Below are positions 35,480-48,900 of a stretch of 64,000 nucleotides of DNA, in pieces. The stretch covers positions 16,018,136-16,082,135 of the forward strand of contig JAAONU010000011.1 of the NCBI GenBank assembly GCA_012932295.1, given 5' to 3'. The notes beneath the pieces are model-generated. The model was given only the letters and a program-made list of their open reading frames with translations. It ran no database searches and had not been told where the DNA came from. A program made the translations under genes and the position numbers. The DNA comes from Cyclina sinensis (Eukaryota > Mollusca > Bivalvia > Venerida > Veneridae). The first letter of the stretch is position 1; each line of letters opens with the position of its first letter.

Positions 35480-38110
35480 TTATATATGGAAACCATAACT
35501 CTGCCAATCATACTGACATTAGAATATATACCCGAATGTATCTCATTGTACTGAATTTAAGCTTACTCACAGACAGGCCGACCATGCATGCATAATACAG
35601 AAAATGTTTAACATTCTAGTTGTAATTCTGGAGGACAAATCTGAACTAAGTTACTGTCTCATTATTTTTTGTGACAGAAACAGATCATAATACAAGTTTT
35701 ACACACTTTTTTTGAATTTACACTTTTGGTTAAGAGGCTAGTCACTTTGTTTATATTGTTAATTTTGACATTTGGTACCAACAAGTTTCTGTGACTCAGA
35801 AGTTTAGCTCACCACCCTTACTTTTACTGACCAGGTTTGAATCTCACTGAAATCAAATTCTTTTTTCTTCAGTTAGCATGATGTAAAGATGCATAAAATT
35901 GTTTTTGTTTTTTTTCTCCATATTACATTAACTTCTCTTTGATTTTAAAGAAAACCTTTTAAGCTAAATTCTGTGTTAGTCACTTTTCATTGACATGTGG
36001 TAAAATTGGATGACATCAGAGGGTTAAAGTATAATGATCTTAAACTATATTTTTAGACATATAATGGCCAATCATACTTACTGTAGCTTATTCTTTCACA
36101 TAACTAATAGTAAAGAATCTGAATATGGCAGTTTTACTTATACGAGTATTGAAATTTATCTAGATTTTCTATCCTAAATTTAATGATAAGTATTTTGGCT
36201 TTTTACTGCTCATTTCAGACAGGCTACAAACAAGAAAGAGAATTGCTGCAGCTCATACATTGACATTCCCATAAGAATATCTTAAGATAAGAGAACCTAT
36301 AACTCTGATGATCATAATGACAATATTAGACAACTGTTTGAGTCTTCAAATCTTTAGGCATTTTATTTCTGCATACTTTTCCACCAACTTTAATACATTT
36401 TGAACAACAGAAAGGCAGAATGTTCTTACTTGAAACATGATTTAAGTTAGAAACCCTTACTCTCAGTATTAATTCATACAGATTTTTGACTTTAAATAAG
36501 GCAGTATAATTATTTTACTTATGGCAGTATTGAAATTCATCTTAGATTTTCTATCCTGAATTTAAATGATAAGTATTTTGACCTTTATTCCTTATTTAAG
36601 ACATGCTACACATAAGAACCTGACCTGCTCCAGCATAAACTTTTACATGAACTTGTTTTAATAATGAAAACATGAACTCTGCTGATCATACTGACATTAG
36701 AATGTATCTCATTGTATCTCACTGTACTGAATTCATGGATCCACAGAATGACTCTTAAATCTTATAACAATAGGTTTTACCCACAAACTTTACCATGTGC
36801 TCTTTTGTTAAATACTTGTTTGAGGTGAAAATATAACTGTACTTCTTTGTTAAATCATGCAAATGTGAGGGGTCAATGATCCATCAATTTGAAATGACCC
36901 CTTGTAAAATGATGACAAGAGGGCAGTATAATGATCTTAAACTATATTTTTAGGCAGGCAGTTTATGCCAATCAAATTAATTTCACCAACTCTTTCACAT
37001 CCTCACAGAAAAGTAACAGTGGAAACCATAAAGCTAATGATCATAATGAAATTAGAAAAACTAACAACAGAAAGACAGACGTTCTTGCTAAAAACAATAA
37101 TTTTAACTAGGAACCATAACTCTTACCTTTTAACTGATACTGATTTAAAATGAAAATAAAGGCAGTATATTTTACTTTCTATAGAAATCTGGCCAGATTT
37201 GCTTTTATGAATTTAAATTAAACAATAAGAATTATTTTGACTTTTAACAGCTTATTTCAGTTCTGTTGTAGAATGATGAAAACATATTTAGACAGTATAA
37301 TGATCTTATACCCTTTTTAAGACTATCACATTCATTGTAGCTCATACTTTCACATATTCATAGAAAAATATTAATTAGCAGAAACCATGACTGCCATTCA
37401 TATACTTAACTTGTATAGATGTCTTCACTACAGTACTGAATTGTTTATTTTGTTCTAAAATGATGATAACAAAATTCAGTATTATGACTTTTTTCACTCT
37501 AGTATTAGAGAGGCAGAATAATTATTCTTGTTAGCTCATTAAATGTACTCCTGTATTCATAGAAACATGCTGTTGCAGCTGAAACCATAACTGCCAATTA
37601 TACAGGCATAAGAAAACTGTTAAGCTCAAAGACATAGGGTTCATCTTCTATTGTATACTTCTCCCTTATATTAATACTTAAGGAACCATTATTCTAACCT
37701 GTCAATTATACTGTCTTAAGACAACTTTGGCAATACATTTTTTTTTGTACTTTCATTTATATTTTTTATCTTCAATTTAAAAGATGATATGACATAATTA
37801 TCAGATTTGTTGCAACTTGCACATTTACATTAGCATGAAAACATCCTAGCCATAACTCTGCAAAACATACAATGTGTCTTAATGTACTATTGTCATAAAA
37901 CGGTGGCTCCCGAATGAAGTATGGCACCTTTTCCTCTAAATTTAAGACAGGCAGCACATACCATTTTTCAGGCTATTTACATAAATCCTTTTAAAACTGT
38001 ATAATTGCTACACTTCTACCATCCTGTTCATGCAATAAACATAATTATGTAAAGAAAACCATAACTCTGTCATCCCCTAATTATACCAATAAAGATAACC
38101 TCTTACAAGC
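35480..38110. repeat. Highly degenerate tandem array
   Basis: The block 'aaccataactctgccaatcat' followed by 'actgacattagaa' and 'tgtatctcattgtactgaat' recurs in worn form at about 35490, 36290, 36665, 37020, 37385, 37590, 37850 and 38060. 'ttagattttctatcctgaat' and 'taatgataagtattttg' recur between. No gene recognised. Confidence 0.5.
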
Positions 38111-38366
38111 AATATGCTTTTGCTAGATATCCATTTTTAAATACAGAAAACCACAACTTTGTCACACTTTCTACAGACAAAAAGCTGTCTGTTTAAAATA
38201 CACATTTAATTGAAATTTATAATTAATTACAATTAACAGAATATTAACTGATTTTACTCCACTCTATTATCTGAGTATATAATATGAATTAAACCTGATT
38301 TTTCCTCCAGACACAATATTACAGTAACATAAGTAAAATCTAGATAATTTCACTAACTTACACATT

Positions 38367-38458
38367 TTCAAATGGCAAAAGTCTTATGCAAGTGAAGGGA
38401 GTAGTGCATGCAGTGCAGGGAAGGTGAGGTTTAAGACTTCTTACCATTTGGAAACTTT
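38367..38458. mobile_element. Small foldback element
   Basis: The ends 'tttcaaatggcaaaagtctt' and, read from the right, 'tttccaaatggtaagaagtc' are inverted copies. The interior has 'gtgcatgcagtgcaggg', which also occurs at about 63418-63431, next to a copy of the same end sequence. Confidence 0.5.
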
Positions 38459-38599
38459 AAAAAAAATTACTGTAAATGCTAAACAAATATCTTTTGAAAA
38501 TTTTGTTGGAGGTCAAATCAGTCGTTAAAATAGAGTAGGTGATCCTAAGATACATGTAAATTATGTAAACATTAACTGAGAAGACATAGCTTTTACAAC

Positions 38600-41500
38600 A
38601 TTTTTGATGGGACAGGTTAGTTTTGGTCAGAAATGCTGCCAAACATAGCTTCAAGGGAAAGAGATAAACCTGTCAACTTAAACTTAACCTAAAAGATGAG
38701 TTGCCTAACAGTCCTTTACTTGAATCAATTTGACCAGCCTGTCTGAAACTTTGTCCAAGTTTTGGTTAGAAATGCTGCCAAACAGATCTCAATATTGATT
38801 ATTTAAATCTGGTTATTGTTAACTTATTTTTTATAGAAACATGTCACCAAACAGCCTTCACAAACATTTTAACCTGCCATCTAAAATTAAGTTTAAATAA
38901 GAGTTGCTCTTAACATGAAATACACCTGTCAGAAACAGTTGCACCTGTTAAGCCTAACAGGAATTAATTGCCTAAAAGTCCTCATCTAAAATTTTGGTTA
39001 CCAAAGTTTTTGCCAGATTCTTTAATTAAGTTATTGCCACAAAGACCTTAAATACATCATCTTAACCTTTGTATTTGAATCATTTGATAAGAAAATGTCA
39101 AAAACAAGATGCCAAACTGTTTCATTCTGTAAGGGCTTCCATGCAGTCCTGATAAGGTTAACACTAACCTGTCTATCTGAAATTTTATGAAACTTTTCAT
39201 CAGAAACTGTCCTTAACTTATTTTCAGATCACCTTTTTATCCTTAAATTCATGTCCTAAACATGAATAAGCTAAACTTATCTGTCTATAACTTATATCCC
39301 AGTTTTTGAAAGAAAACAGTTGCATAACAGTACATATCATAAATCATCCAGAAATGAGCTGCAAAACAGACTTTTTACTCAATAAGGTAAATCTGCCTCT
39401 CTACTTTTTATGTCAAATATGGTCAGTTATGCTGCCAAACAGTTCTTAATATGAATTACTTAACCTTCTTGTCTGAATTCTCTGGTAAAAGTCATAACCT
39501 AGCTGCAAAAACATTTATTTGAATAACTTAAATCTACCTATCAGTTATGATTAGAAATGCTGCCAAACAGTTCTAACTAGTATCACCATTACCTGCTAAA
39601 AGTCATAACCTAGCTGCAAAAACATTTATTTGAATAACTTAAATCTACCTATCAGTTATGATTAGAAATGCTGCCAAACAGTTCTAACTAGTATCACCAT
39701 TACCTGCTTAACTGAATCATTACGTAAAAGTTAGAAATGTATTGCAAAACAAACATTTACAAGAACAAATTACAAATCTGCCAATCTGTATCATAATCTT
39801 AATTTTGGTCAAATATTCTGCCAAGCAGCTGTTAACAAGAATCACTTAAACATGCTTATCTGAACCTCTAAGTAATTTAAAGTCAGAAATGAGCTGTAGA
39901 ACAGACATTTATCAGAATATATATGTATTTTCAATTAGATTTCGTCAGAAATGGTGCAAGGCAGTTCTAAACAAGAATCACTTAAACACGCTTATCTGAA
40001 CTTTGAAGTAAGTTTAAGTCAGAAATGAGATAAAGAACAGAAATTTACTGGAATTTTAAAAATCTGCCTATCTGCAATTTTATCTTAATTCTGGTCAGAA
40101 ATGCTGCCAAATAGTTCTTAAAACGAAGCATTTTAACATGCTTATCTGAATCTTTATGTAAGTTTGTGTCAGAAATGAGCTGCAGAACAGACATTTACTA
40201 GAATATCATAAATCTTTCTATCTGTATCTTTGTCATATTTTGGTAAGAAATGCTGCCAAACAGTTTTGGACAGAAATCACCTTACCTGCTTTATTGAATT
40301 AACAATGTTTAACTAAGAAATGGGCTGCAAAACAAACATTTTAAATATATTTTTATAAGAATATTCGAAGTGTGCAGATCAGAAATGCTGCCAAACAGTT
40401 CTTTACAGGAGTCATTCAAACATGCTTATCAGAATCTTTAAGTTTAGGTCAGAAATGGGCTGCAAAACAGACATTTTTTTGAATTTTATAAATCTGCCTA
40501 TTTGTATCTGCATTTTCAATTTTTAAGTCAGTTTAAGTCAGAATTGAGCTGCAGAACTGACTTTTACTAGAATATATTAAATTTTGCTACCTGTATTTTT
40601 ATCTTAATTTTGGCCAAAATTTTAATGTTGTGATACAGTTTTTTTATCCTTTATCTTTTCTGAATCTTTAAGTTAAATTCAGAAATGGGCTGCAAAACAG
40701 ACATTTATTGGAATATCATAAATTTTCCTAGCTATATCTTTAAATGTTGGTCAGAAATGCTGCTAAACACTTCTTATAAAGAATCATCTTAACCTGCTTT
40801 AAGTCATAAATGGCTGCAGAAAAGACATTAATTGGAATTTTATAAATCTGCCTACATGTATTTGCATCTTCATCTTAATTATGGTCAGAAATGCTGCCAA
40901 ACACTTCTTTGAAGGAATCATTCCAACATGCTTATCTTTCTCATTAAGAAGGTTAAAGCCAGGAAAGTGTTGCAGAACATAGATTTAATTGAATATATTC
41001 AATTTTCCTGTCTGTATTTTTATCTTAATTTTGGTCAGAAATGCAGCCATACAGTTCATAACGGAATTCACCTAAACCTGTTTTACTGAATCTTCAAGTA
41101 AGTTTAAGCCAGAAATGAGCTGCAGAACAGACATTTATGAGAATTTTATAAATCTGCCTGTCCGTATCTGTATCATGATTTTGGTCAGATATACTGCTAC
41201 ACACTTCTTAACGGGAATCAACCTATTAAATAAACTTTTTAAGTAAGTTAAAATCAGAAATGAGCTGCAATATACACTTTTATAAGAAAAATATAAATCT
41301 TTATCTTAATTTTGGTTAGAAAGCTGCCAAATAGCTCTTAACATGTATGACCTTAATTTTGTATCTCAAACACCTCACCTTATATTTGTCAGCAATAAGC
41401 TTACAAACAGCCCATTGCATGAATAAACTTTACCAACCTATCTGAAACTTGGGTTTTGTTGTTCGTAAGAATTGCAGCCAAACAGACATTAACTTTAATT

Positions 41501-41650
41501 ACCTTAATTTTACATGAACCATTAAATTAGTTCCTCACAGAAATGAGCCACCAGCATTACTTTTTTCAGCCTGCCAGACAAAATGACCTGATGTTTGGTA
41601 AGAGATGCTGCCAAACAGTCCTTCACATGAATAACTTTAACCTGCCTATA
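38600..41650. repeat. 3 kb tandem array, about 150-180 bp units
   Basis: Around 18 diverged units built from 'gtcagaaatgctgccaaaca', 'gttcttaac.agaatca', 'cttaacctgcttatctgaat' and 'gtcagaaatgagctgcagaa', 'cagacatttactagaat', 'aaatctgcctatctgtatc'. The two halves of the unit (…gctgccaaacag, …gagctgcagaacag) resemble each other, so the original period may have been about 80 bp. An exact 111-bp tandem duplication lies at 39486-39707. Confidence 0.85.
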
Positions 41651-41999
41651 TGAATATTCCCCAATTTGTATCATAAACTATTAATAACTTATTCGTATGA
41701 TGTTCATGGAAGTCTAAAATTACTCCTTTTTAATTAAATGATTTTGAGATAATGAAAAAGAATACAAGAACTATTGACGAGCCTGTCATGTAATTAGGGG
41801 AGCTGCAGATAACTACCTTTAATGTTTTAGGATTAAGGAAACGATGTAACAGGTGATGGATGTGTCATGATTAAGGAGGATTCAGATTACTTTCCTAGTG
41901 TATTGAGATTAGGGGAAGGGTTATAATAGAACAGGGGATGGGTGTGTTTGATGTAGATTCAGATTATATATATAAAATAATATTAACAGTATTATTTTT

Positions 42000-44040
42000 A
42001 CAAACAAGGGATATTAAAAATGCAGCATCAGTTAAGTTTTATTCAATGATATAAAATACAAAGTTTTCGGAACATAGTCCAGTCAGTTACTGGTAAAAAA
42101 TTAACTTGAATTACACACTTTAGGAACATGCAAAGAACATAGTAAGGAATATTAAATTAAGAAACATGGAACAGACCATGAATTTGAAAGACATTGTATG
42201 AAAACATTTTTAAAGGTACACACATGATGCAGGTAATTAATAAAGGGACATACTGTCACAAAGCTCATAGATTAAGAACCACAGTAACATAATATTGCAC
42301 ATACTAAATAGATTATGTGGGACATACACAAAGCTCATAGATTAAGAACCACAGTAACATAATATAATATTGCACATACTAAATAGATTATGTGGGACAT
42401 ACACAAAGCTCATAGATTAAGAACCGAGGTAACATAATATAATATTGCACAGACTAAATAGATTATGTGGGACATACACAAAGCTCATAGATTAAGAACC
42501 ACAGTAACATAATATAATATTGCACATACTAAATAGATTATGTGGGACATACACAAAGCTCATAGATTAAGAACCGAGGTAACATAATATAATATTGCAC
42601 AGACTAAATAGATTATGTGGGACATACACAAAGCTCATAGATTAAGAACCGAGGTAACATAATATAATATTGCACATACTAAATAGATTATGTGGGACAT
42701 ACACAAAGCTCATAGATTAAGAACCGAGGTAACATAATATAATATTGCACAGACTAAATAGATTATGTGGGACATACACAAAGCTCATAGATTAAGAACC
42801 ACAGTAACATAATATAATATTGCACATACTAAATAGATTATGTGGGACATACACAAAGCTCATAGATTAAGAACCACAGTCACATAATATAATATTGCAC
42901 AGACTAAATAGATTATGTGGGACATACACAAAGCTCATAGATTAAGAACCACAGTAACATAATATAATATTGCACATACTAAATAGATTATGTGGGACAT
43001 ACACAAAGCTCATAGATTAAGAACTGAGGTAACATAATATAATATTGCACAGACTAAATAGATTAAGTGGGACATACACAAAGCTCATAGATTAAGAAAC
43101 ACAGTCACATAATATAATATTGCACATACTAAATAGATTATGTGGGACATACACAAAGCTCATAGATTAAGAACCACAGTCACATAATATAATATTGCAC
43201 ATACTAAATAGATTATGTGGGACATACACAAAGCTCATAGATTAAGAACCGAGGTAACATAATATAATATTGCACAGACTAAATAGATTAAGTGGGACAT
43301 ACACAAAGCTCATAGATTAAGAAACACAGTCACATAATATAATATTGCACAGACTAAATAGATTAAGTGGGACATAAACAAAGCTCATAGATTAAGAAAC
43401 ACAGTCACATAATATAATATTGCACAGACTAAATAGATTATGTGGGACATAAACAAAGCTCATAGATTAAGAACCACAGTAACATAATATAATAATGCAC
43501 AGACTAAATAGATTAAGTCTTAAAATAACAAACATTACAATATTCATTTATAGAACCACATGGCACAGACCACACTATAAAGAACAGTGGTCGTATTAAA
43601 ATGAAAATGCAGTGTTTATTAAGTTTTACATGATATATTAAAATAAAATATAAAAAATCCAAAGTTTTATGAACAAAATACTTATCAGTTTAGAAAGACA
43701 GTATCACAACAGTGAATTGCACAGACAATACAGATTAAGTCTTTAAATTACAAACATTACCATATTTATTTACAGAGACACATGGCACGGACCATAACTT
43801 TAATAACAGGCTTAGTATAATTTATTTTACAAACAAGGTACATCAAAAAACAATGTGCATATAATTACTAATTGTAATACTAAATTCATAGTTTTGAAAA
43901 ACCAATACCAATCAGCTGATTTGAAAAAAACTGAATTAGAATTATACATTTTGGAGCTTTCAACAAAGTACAAAAGATCATAAAAAAAAAGCATGGCATG
44001 GACCATATACCATACTGCACTGTACAGTGAATACATTTAA
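42000..44040. repeat. Larger diverged repeat flanking the 75-bp satellite
   Basis: On both sides of the satellite are copies of a roughly 200-bp unit ('cacatggcacagaccat', 'ttgcacagac.ata.agatta', 'aagtcttaaa.tacaaacatt', 'aaatccaaagttttatgaac'). The satellite monomer shares 'ttgcacagactaaatagatt' with it and probably arose from it. Confidence 0.65.
42257..43518. repeat. 75-bp satellite, 17 monomers, alternating variants
   Basis: The unit starts 'cacaaagctcatagattaag', then 'aaccacagtaacataatata', 'atattgcacatactaaatag' and 'attatgtgggacata'. The period is 75 bp from the second unit on; the first is 70 bp because it lacks one 'ataat'. Two sites vary together or nearly so: CACAGTAAC versus GAGGTAAC, and CATACT versus CAGACT. 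CATACT and CAGACT alternate strictly from unit 2 to unit 12. The last four units are all CAGACT. Confidence 0.96.
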
Positions 44041-44727
44041 ATAATACTATGATATAACAAAATTCTCAGACTTTTCCCTGACAAAAATTCAATATCCCTG
44101 ATCAAACTTGGCTCCAACACAGCAACTTATACAAGTCATTTTTTAGCCTGAAGTGAACTTATAATGTTGGCCTCCTTCCTCCCAAGGGAGCCAACCCTTA
44201 CCTCCTTGTTCTAATAATTTATAGTAATAGCATGCATGATGCAAAGACTGTGCTCATTATCTATTGAAAAAGATAACTAAAGCTATTGCTGAATGCAGTT
44301 CATTCTCCCACTTATATGCTTAGAGTGAAATAGGCCTTGAAGGACAGGAAAGGTATTGGGACTAATTGTAGATGCTATTATTACTTCAACTTATTACTGC
44401 CAAAATCAATACTGACTATGCTCAGCAGGCAACTTACAGGCTACTAGTAAGCTGCAAATACAATATTTTAACACTGTCCACAAGTTCTCGACAACAGATT
44501 GTAAAGAAGAACTTAACCATAATATATCCTATCAGTTTTATCATGATGAATATAAGCAGGCCAGTAATAAAAACAAACATAGAATTATTAAAATAAACCA
44601 ATACTAACTATAATGATTTCCATCTTTGTTAAAAAATTCTTCCTTTGTATGATATTCATGAAATAATTTAAGAGAACTGTTTATTTAGGGACATTTTCTA
44701 AACATAAAGGTCCATAATTATGTCTTT
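44041..44727. other. No gene recognised
   Basis: Contains a GC-richer stretch (44100-44250) and a 74-codon open frame (44372-44596 +) without motifs. It lies between the satellite field and the exon-like array. Confidence 0.35.
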
Positions 44728-46014
44728 AACACTTTGATGTAGGATATCTCTATCAACGTCCTTGATAAACATGACTCCTGACGATGCTGGCTGTCTTTGA
44801 AGATCTGGAGTTGTATCACTATATGTCAGGGCCACAAAAACAAAGCCATGTCTCCTTTGTCATATTAACTCATAGCCATTTAGCTTAAGTCCTTGTACAA
44901 CCCTTAGAGACAAGGACCATCTTTCCAGTAATCTGACCTGCTGATAACCTTTTAAGAGCCTTGTTGATCTGAAAAAAAAAACAACATTTTGGATGCATTT
45001 ATTGATGATCATAGAGTTTGTTAAAAAAATTCGTGCCATTTTCCAACCAACAAAAAAAACAACAACAACAAATGATCTTGTATTTTGTAAATCCTGCTTA
45101 AATACTCATTTTAAACATTAATATTTATTTTCTTATTTATTTTAAAATAGTAACTTTGTTTACATTTTGGTGACCTAAATCTTTATTTAGATTATCTACC
45201 TGGCTATAGATATCCACTGTTTTTCATGCATCACTTTGTATTTGGCATATTTAGTGGAACTGTTTCTAACACTATCATCTTTATAGGAATATTAGCTGCT
45301 GTGGCACCCTGTGTGTCCTATTGCCTTGAAACAAAAAAATGTTATACCTTTTTCAGTTATTTTCTTTACACTTCAAATAACCTTAGAAATTTATTTAACA
45401 GAAATATCCTGGTTCCCTTAGCAAATGAAACAATAATTAAATTTCTAACTCGTTATTATTATCCTTATTCTATGTTGTGTAGTTTATCATCATATCACAA
45501 CAATTTTTATGATAACGCAAGTTTTAGCTTATCTGCACAAAAAATATTGTTCCTGTATTAAAATTAATAAAAACATTCATTTAACAGAGATCTACCTGCT
45601 ACATTAGCTGCTAAAGTACTTAAAATATATACCTGGCCACAGGTTGTTTTTTTTTTTTCCACTGTGTCTCTATGTATTTTGTATCTGTAGTGGACTTTTC
45701 TCGAACATTCTGATGTAGGATAACTCTATGAATGTCCTTGATAATGTTGTATGTTGGCTGTCTTTGAAAATGTGTAGCAATGTGTGTCATGAAAACAAAG
45801 CCATGTCTCATTGGTCATACTTAATTCAAAGCCTTTAGCTTGAGTCCTCATACAACCTTTAGAGACAAGGACAGCCTTTGCAGTATAGTGAGCTCTTGAT
45901 AAAAGATTTTAGTGCCTTGTCAACCTGAAATGACAAATTTTAGATCTATTCATTAGTATTTCATAGGACTTTTTAAAAATATTTTGTGTCATTTTTCATC
46001 AAACTAGAAAACGA

Positions 46015-46655
46015 GGGACATGATAGCCCTAAATCACTCACCTGAGTCTCACTGCTTGTGTTACAAGTATTTGGCTGTTATGGGTGTTCACTGAATAAGT
46101 TTGCAATAAGTTTGAAGACTCTGGGTGTAATGGTACTCAAATTTTTGAACAGAAATAGTTTGATCTTTGACCTACAGACCTCAAAAACAATAGGGTTCTC
46201 CTAATATAATTACCCTATGAAGTTTGAAGGCTCCGGGTAAAATGGTACTCCAGTTACTCTGAAGAAATACTTTTTCATTCTACAAGTCCCTGTGACCATG
46301 TCCTTTTACATACTAGCCCCAAAAACAATATGGTTCTTCTATTTAGTAAAAGCAATCATCCTATGAAGTTTGAAGGCTCTGGGTGAAATGGTTCTCCTGT
46401 TATTGAGTGGAAATGGTTTTTACCCTAGAGGTCCCTATGACCTTGACCTTTGACCTACTGACCAAAAACACAAAAGACTTTTTTTTCTACTCAGTAAGGG
46501 CAATAACCTTGTGAAGTTTGAAGGCTTTGGGTCAACTGATACTCAAGTTACTGAACGGAAATGAAGTGTGACAGACAGACAGAGAAACAGACACCCATGG
46601 ACAGGGCAAAAACAATACGTCTCCATCAGAAGGGTGGCGTTGGGGGGAGACATAA
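46015..46655. repeat. Pearl-like element within the array
   Basis: About four to five units of 125-150 bp with 'gaagtttgaaggctctgggt', 'aatggtactccagttactg', 'tgaccttgacctttgacct' and 'actgaccaaaaacaata', ending in the usual 'acagacagacagagaaacag' tail. It sits between modules A2 and B2. Confidence 0.65.
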
Positions 46656-46679
46656 CAATGAACAATTGAAGGTCTAGTC

Positions 46680-47500
46680 CTTGGTGTTTCAGAACAGCAG
46701 ATTTTTTAAGTTTTCCCTATATAAGTCCTTGTGTAAAATCAAATGAACCCCTGAGTAGGGCCAATTTTGACCCCAGGGTCATGGTTTGAACAAACTTGGT
46801 AAAGGTCCACTATACAATGCTGCACACCAAATATCTATACTCTAGCCCTTGTGGTTTCTGACAAAAAGATTTTTAAAATTTTTCCTATATAACTCTTATG
46901 TAAAACATGTGAACACTGGGGCCGGGCCATTTTTGAACCAGGGGCCAAGATCTGAACAAACTTGGTCAAGGTCCTCTAGACAATGCTACATACAAAATAT
47001 CTAAGCTCTATGCCTTTTGGTTTCTGAAGTGAAGATTTTTTTAACTTTTTCCTATACAACTCTATGTAAACAAGTGACCCCAGGGCAGGGCCTATTTTGA
47101 CCCAGTGGCTAATGATTTGAACAAACTTAGTAGAGGTCCACTAGACAATGCTACACACCAAATATCTAAACTCTAGGCCTTGTGGTTTCTGACAAGAAAG
47201 ATTTTAAGTTTTCCCTATACAAATCTATGTAAAATCCACTGACTCCTGGGTAATATTTGAACAAAATTGGTAGAGGTCCACTAGATGATGCTTCATACCA
47301 AATATCTAAGCTTCAGATCTTGAGGTTTCGGAGAAGAAGATTTTTAAAGATCCAACTTTTAAAATCTATTTTCAGCTCCAGTGAACCAGAAATGCAATGA
47401 CCAGAACCATTTGAACAATCTTGGTAGAGCTTCATGCAAGGAACATCCCAGGCAAATTTGGCCCATTGGTTTCAGAGGAGATGTCATCAAACGCATAATT
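46680..47500. repeat. Pearl-type tandem core, about 165-bp units
   Basis: Units start near 46683, 46850, 47020, 47182 and 47322 ('gtggtttctgacaagaaga', 'ttttcctatataac', 'gaacaaacttggtagaggtc', 'cactagacaatgctacacac'). Same family as 13130-14000 (opposite strand) and 28600-28800. Confidence 0.7.
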
Positions 47501-47850
47501 ATAAATAGCTTGGTTATTTACTCATTTGTTGTTTTTCTCCATCAGGATTTTTTTTACATAGGGTGATTTTATTTTATTGTTTTTACATTCAATAATCAAA
47601 TGTATTTTTCTGAGAAATATGCAGTTAAATCACAAGAACATTGGTAGAACTGATGCTCTCTCCCCAAAGTAGCACTAAATCAAAATGGGTGTATTTTTAG
47701 TGGGTTTTTTTTGTATGCATAACTGTAATAAAAATACTGCTATAAAATATAATAATAAAGGGAGATTATTAATAAACATGGCCAGGTAGTGTTATGATGT
47801 GTAAACACTGCACTTCCATTGTTTTGAACATCAAACATATACCTTGAACA

Positions 47851-48127
47851 GTTGTTTGTTTGTTTTTGAGGTTTAACGCCAATTTCAACATATAGGTTAT
47901 ATCTCGGTGGTCAGTCCACCTAACCGGTTTTCCTGGATAACTAACCAGTAATTGCCAATTTCTCCGCAAGTGACTGACTACTGTTCCCACATGATCAGCG
48001 GTGAGAGACAAATGAACATTAGACTCAATGTCTGAGATCAATTGTCACCGAGAAATTCTGCTCAGGGGTTGAACCAACGACTGATGGATTACTAATCCAG
48101 TGCTCAACCTATTGAGCTAAGCGGGCG
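47851..48127 (-). mobile_element. tRNA-derived SINE with (AAAC) tail
   Basis: Read on the - strand, the head at 48127-48060 has an A-box-like TTAGCTCAATAGG and B-box GGTTCAACCCC, followed by a body, GGCGTTAAACC and a tail of AAACAAAC repeats at 47851-47870. Length 277 bp. The body resembles widespread bivalve SINEs; I cannot name the family with certainty. Confidence 0.82.
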
Positions 48128-48298
48128 TTGTATCACTATATGTCAAGGCCACAACAGTTTTTAAATAATTCTCCTAAAAAGAGTAATGAAAAATCATTAA
48201 GGAACAAATTTTGACAAGGTAGAATTACACAGTTACTTCCTCTACTTGCCCTCTATTAATATGTGTTTATTGTGTTATCTATCTGTCTAAGCTTATTT

Positions 48299-48567
48299 AA
48301 CGTCGGTACCGGTTGCCCATATGACCGACGCCCCCTGAAGAGATTAGTTATTTTATGTTGTGGGGGTAGTGCAAGATACAGAAAGCATCCCATTCCAGAG
48401 ACACCCCTGGTTCTTTTTCATGCTCAGTGTATAGCACTGATACATGGGACCTCGGTTTAAAGTCTCATCCGAAAGACTTTTAGTAATGTTAGTGGAGGAG
48501 CGGGGGATCGAACTCAGGACCCCTGGTATACCAGTCCAGCGCGTTATTACTGGACCACATCCGCTCC
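48299..48567 (-). mobile_element. Second tRNA-derived SINE, different head
   Basis: On the - strand the head begins GGAGCGGATGTGGTCCAGTA at 48567 and carries a B-box-like AGTTCGATCCCC. The element ends with 'CCGGTACCGACGTTAAATAA' near 48299. Length about 269 bp. The head resembles Leu/Ser-type tRNA sequence more than the neighbour does, but the GACGTTAAA end is shared. Confidence 0.75.
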
Positions 48568-48714
48568 TTATTGTGTTATATGAACTAAATTCCTTAAATA
48601 CTGTTGGAGTTATACTCCAGACAAGCATTCCAAAATATAATAATAAAGGGAGATAATAAAGAGGGCCAGATAGTTATATGAATACTGTTAGAATCCAGAC
48701 AAGCATCACAAAAT

Positions 48715-48900
48715 ATAACAAGACCTGTCCACTGAGAGCATGCTCCACTTCTCAGTTCTGGATAATAAATTAAAAGCTAAGTCAAACAAGATGCCCTGGT
48801 GAAAAAAATTTGAGTGGGGGAGAGCAAGCACCTTTTCATGTAAGAAGAAAGAAATTGGCTAATTTTGACACCGGGGATAGGGGTACCAACAATCTTTGTA
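48715..48900. repeat. Dispersed repeat fragment matching 28790-28900
   Basis: Shares 'aagacctgtcc', 'gctccacttctcag', 'ctggataataaatta', 'gtgaaaaaaatttgagtgg' and 'catgtaaga' with the left edge of the G-rich array at 28.9 kb, but without the G-rich continuation. Confidence 0.6.

Noticed and set aside
42257..43518. CRISPR-like regular spacing
   Set aside because: All 75 bp of each unit is repeated; no unique spacers, and the genome is eukaryotic. It is a satellite.
45226..45561. 111-codon + strand open frame
   Set aside because: Partly antisense to module B1 and AT-rich; no motif and no counterpart in the other module copies.
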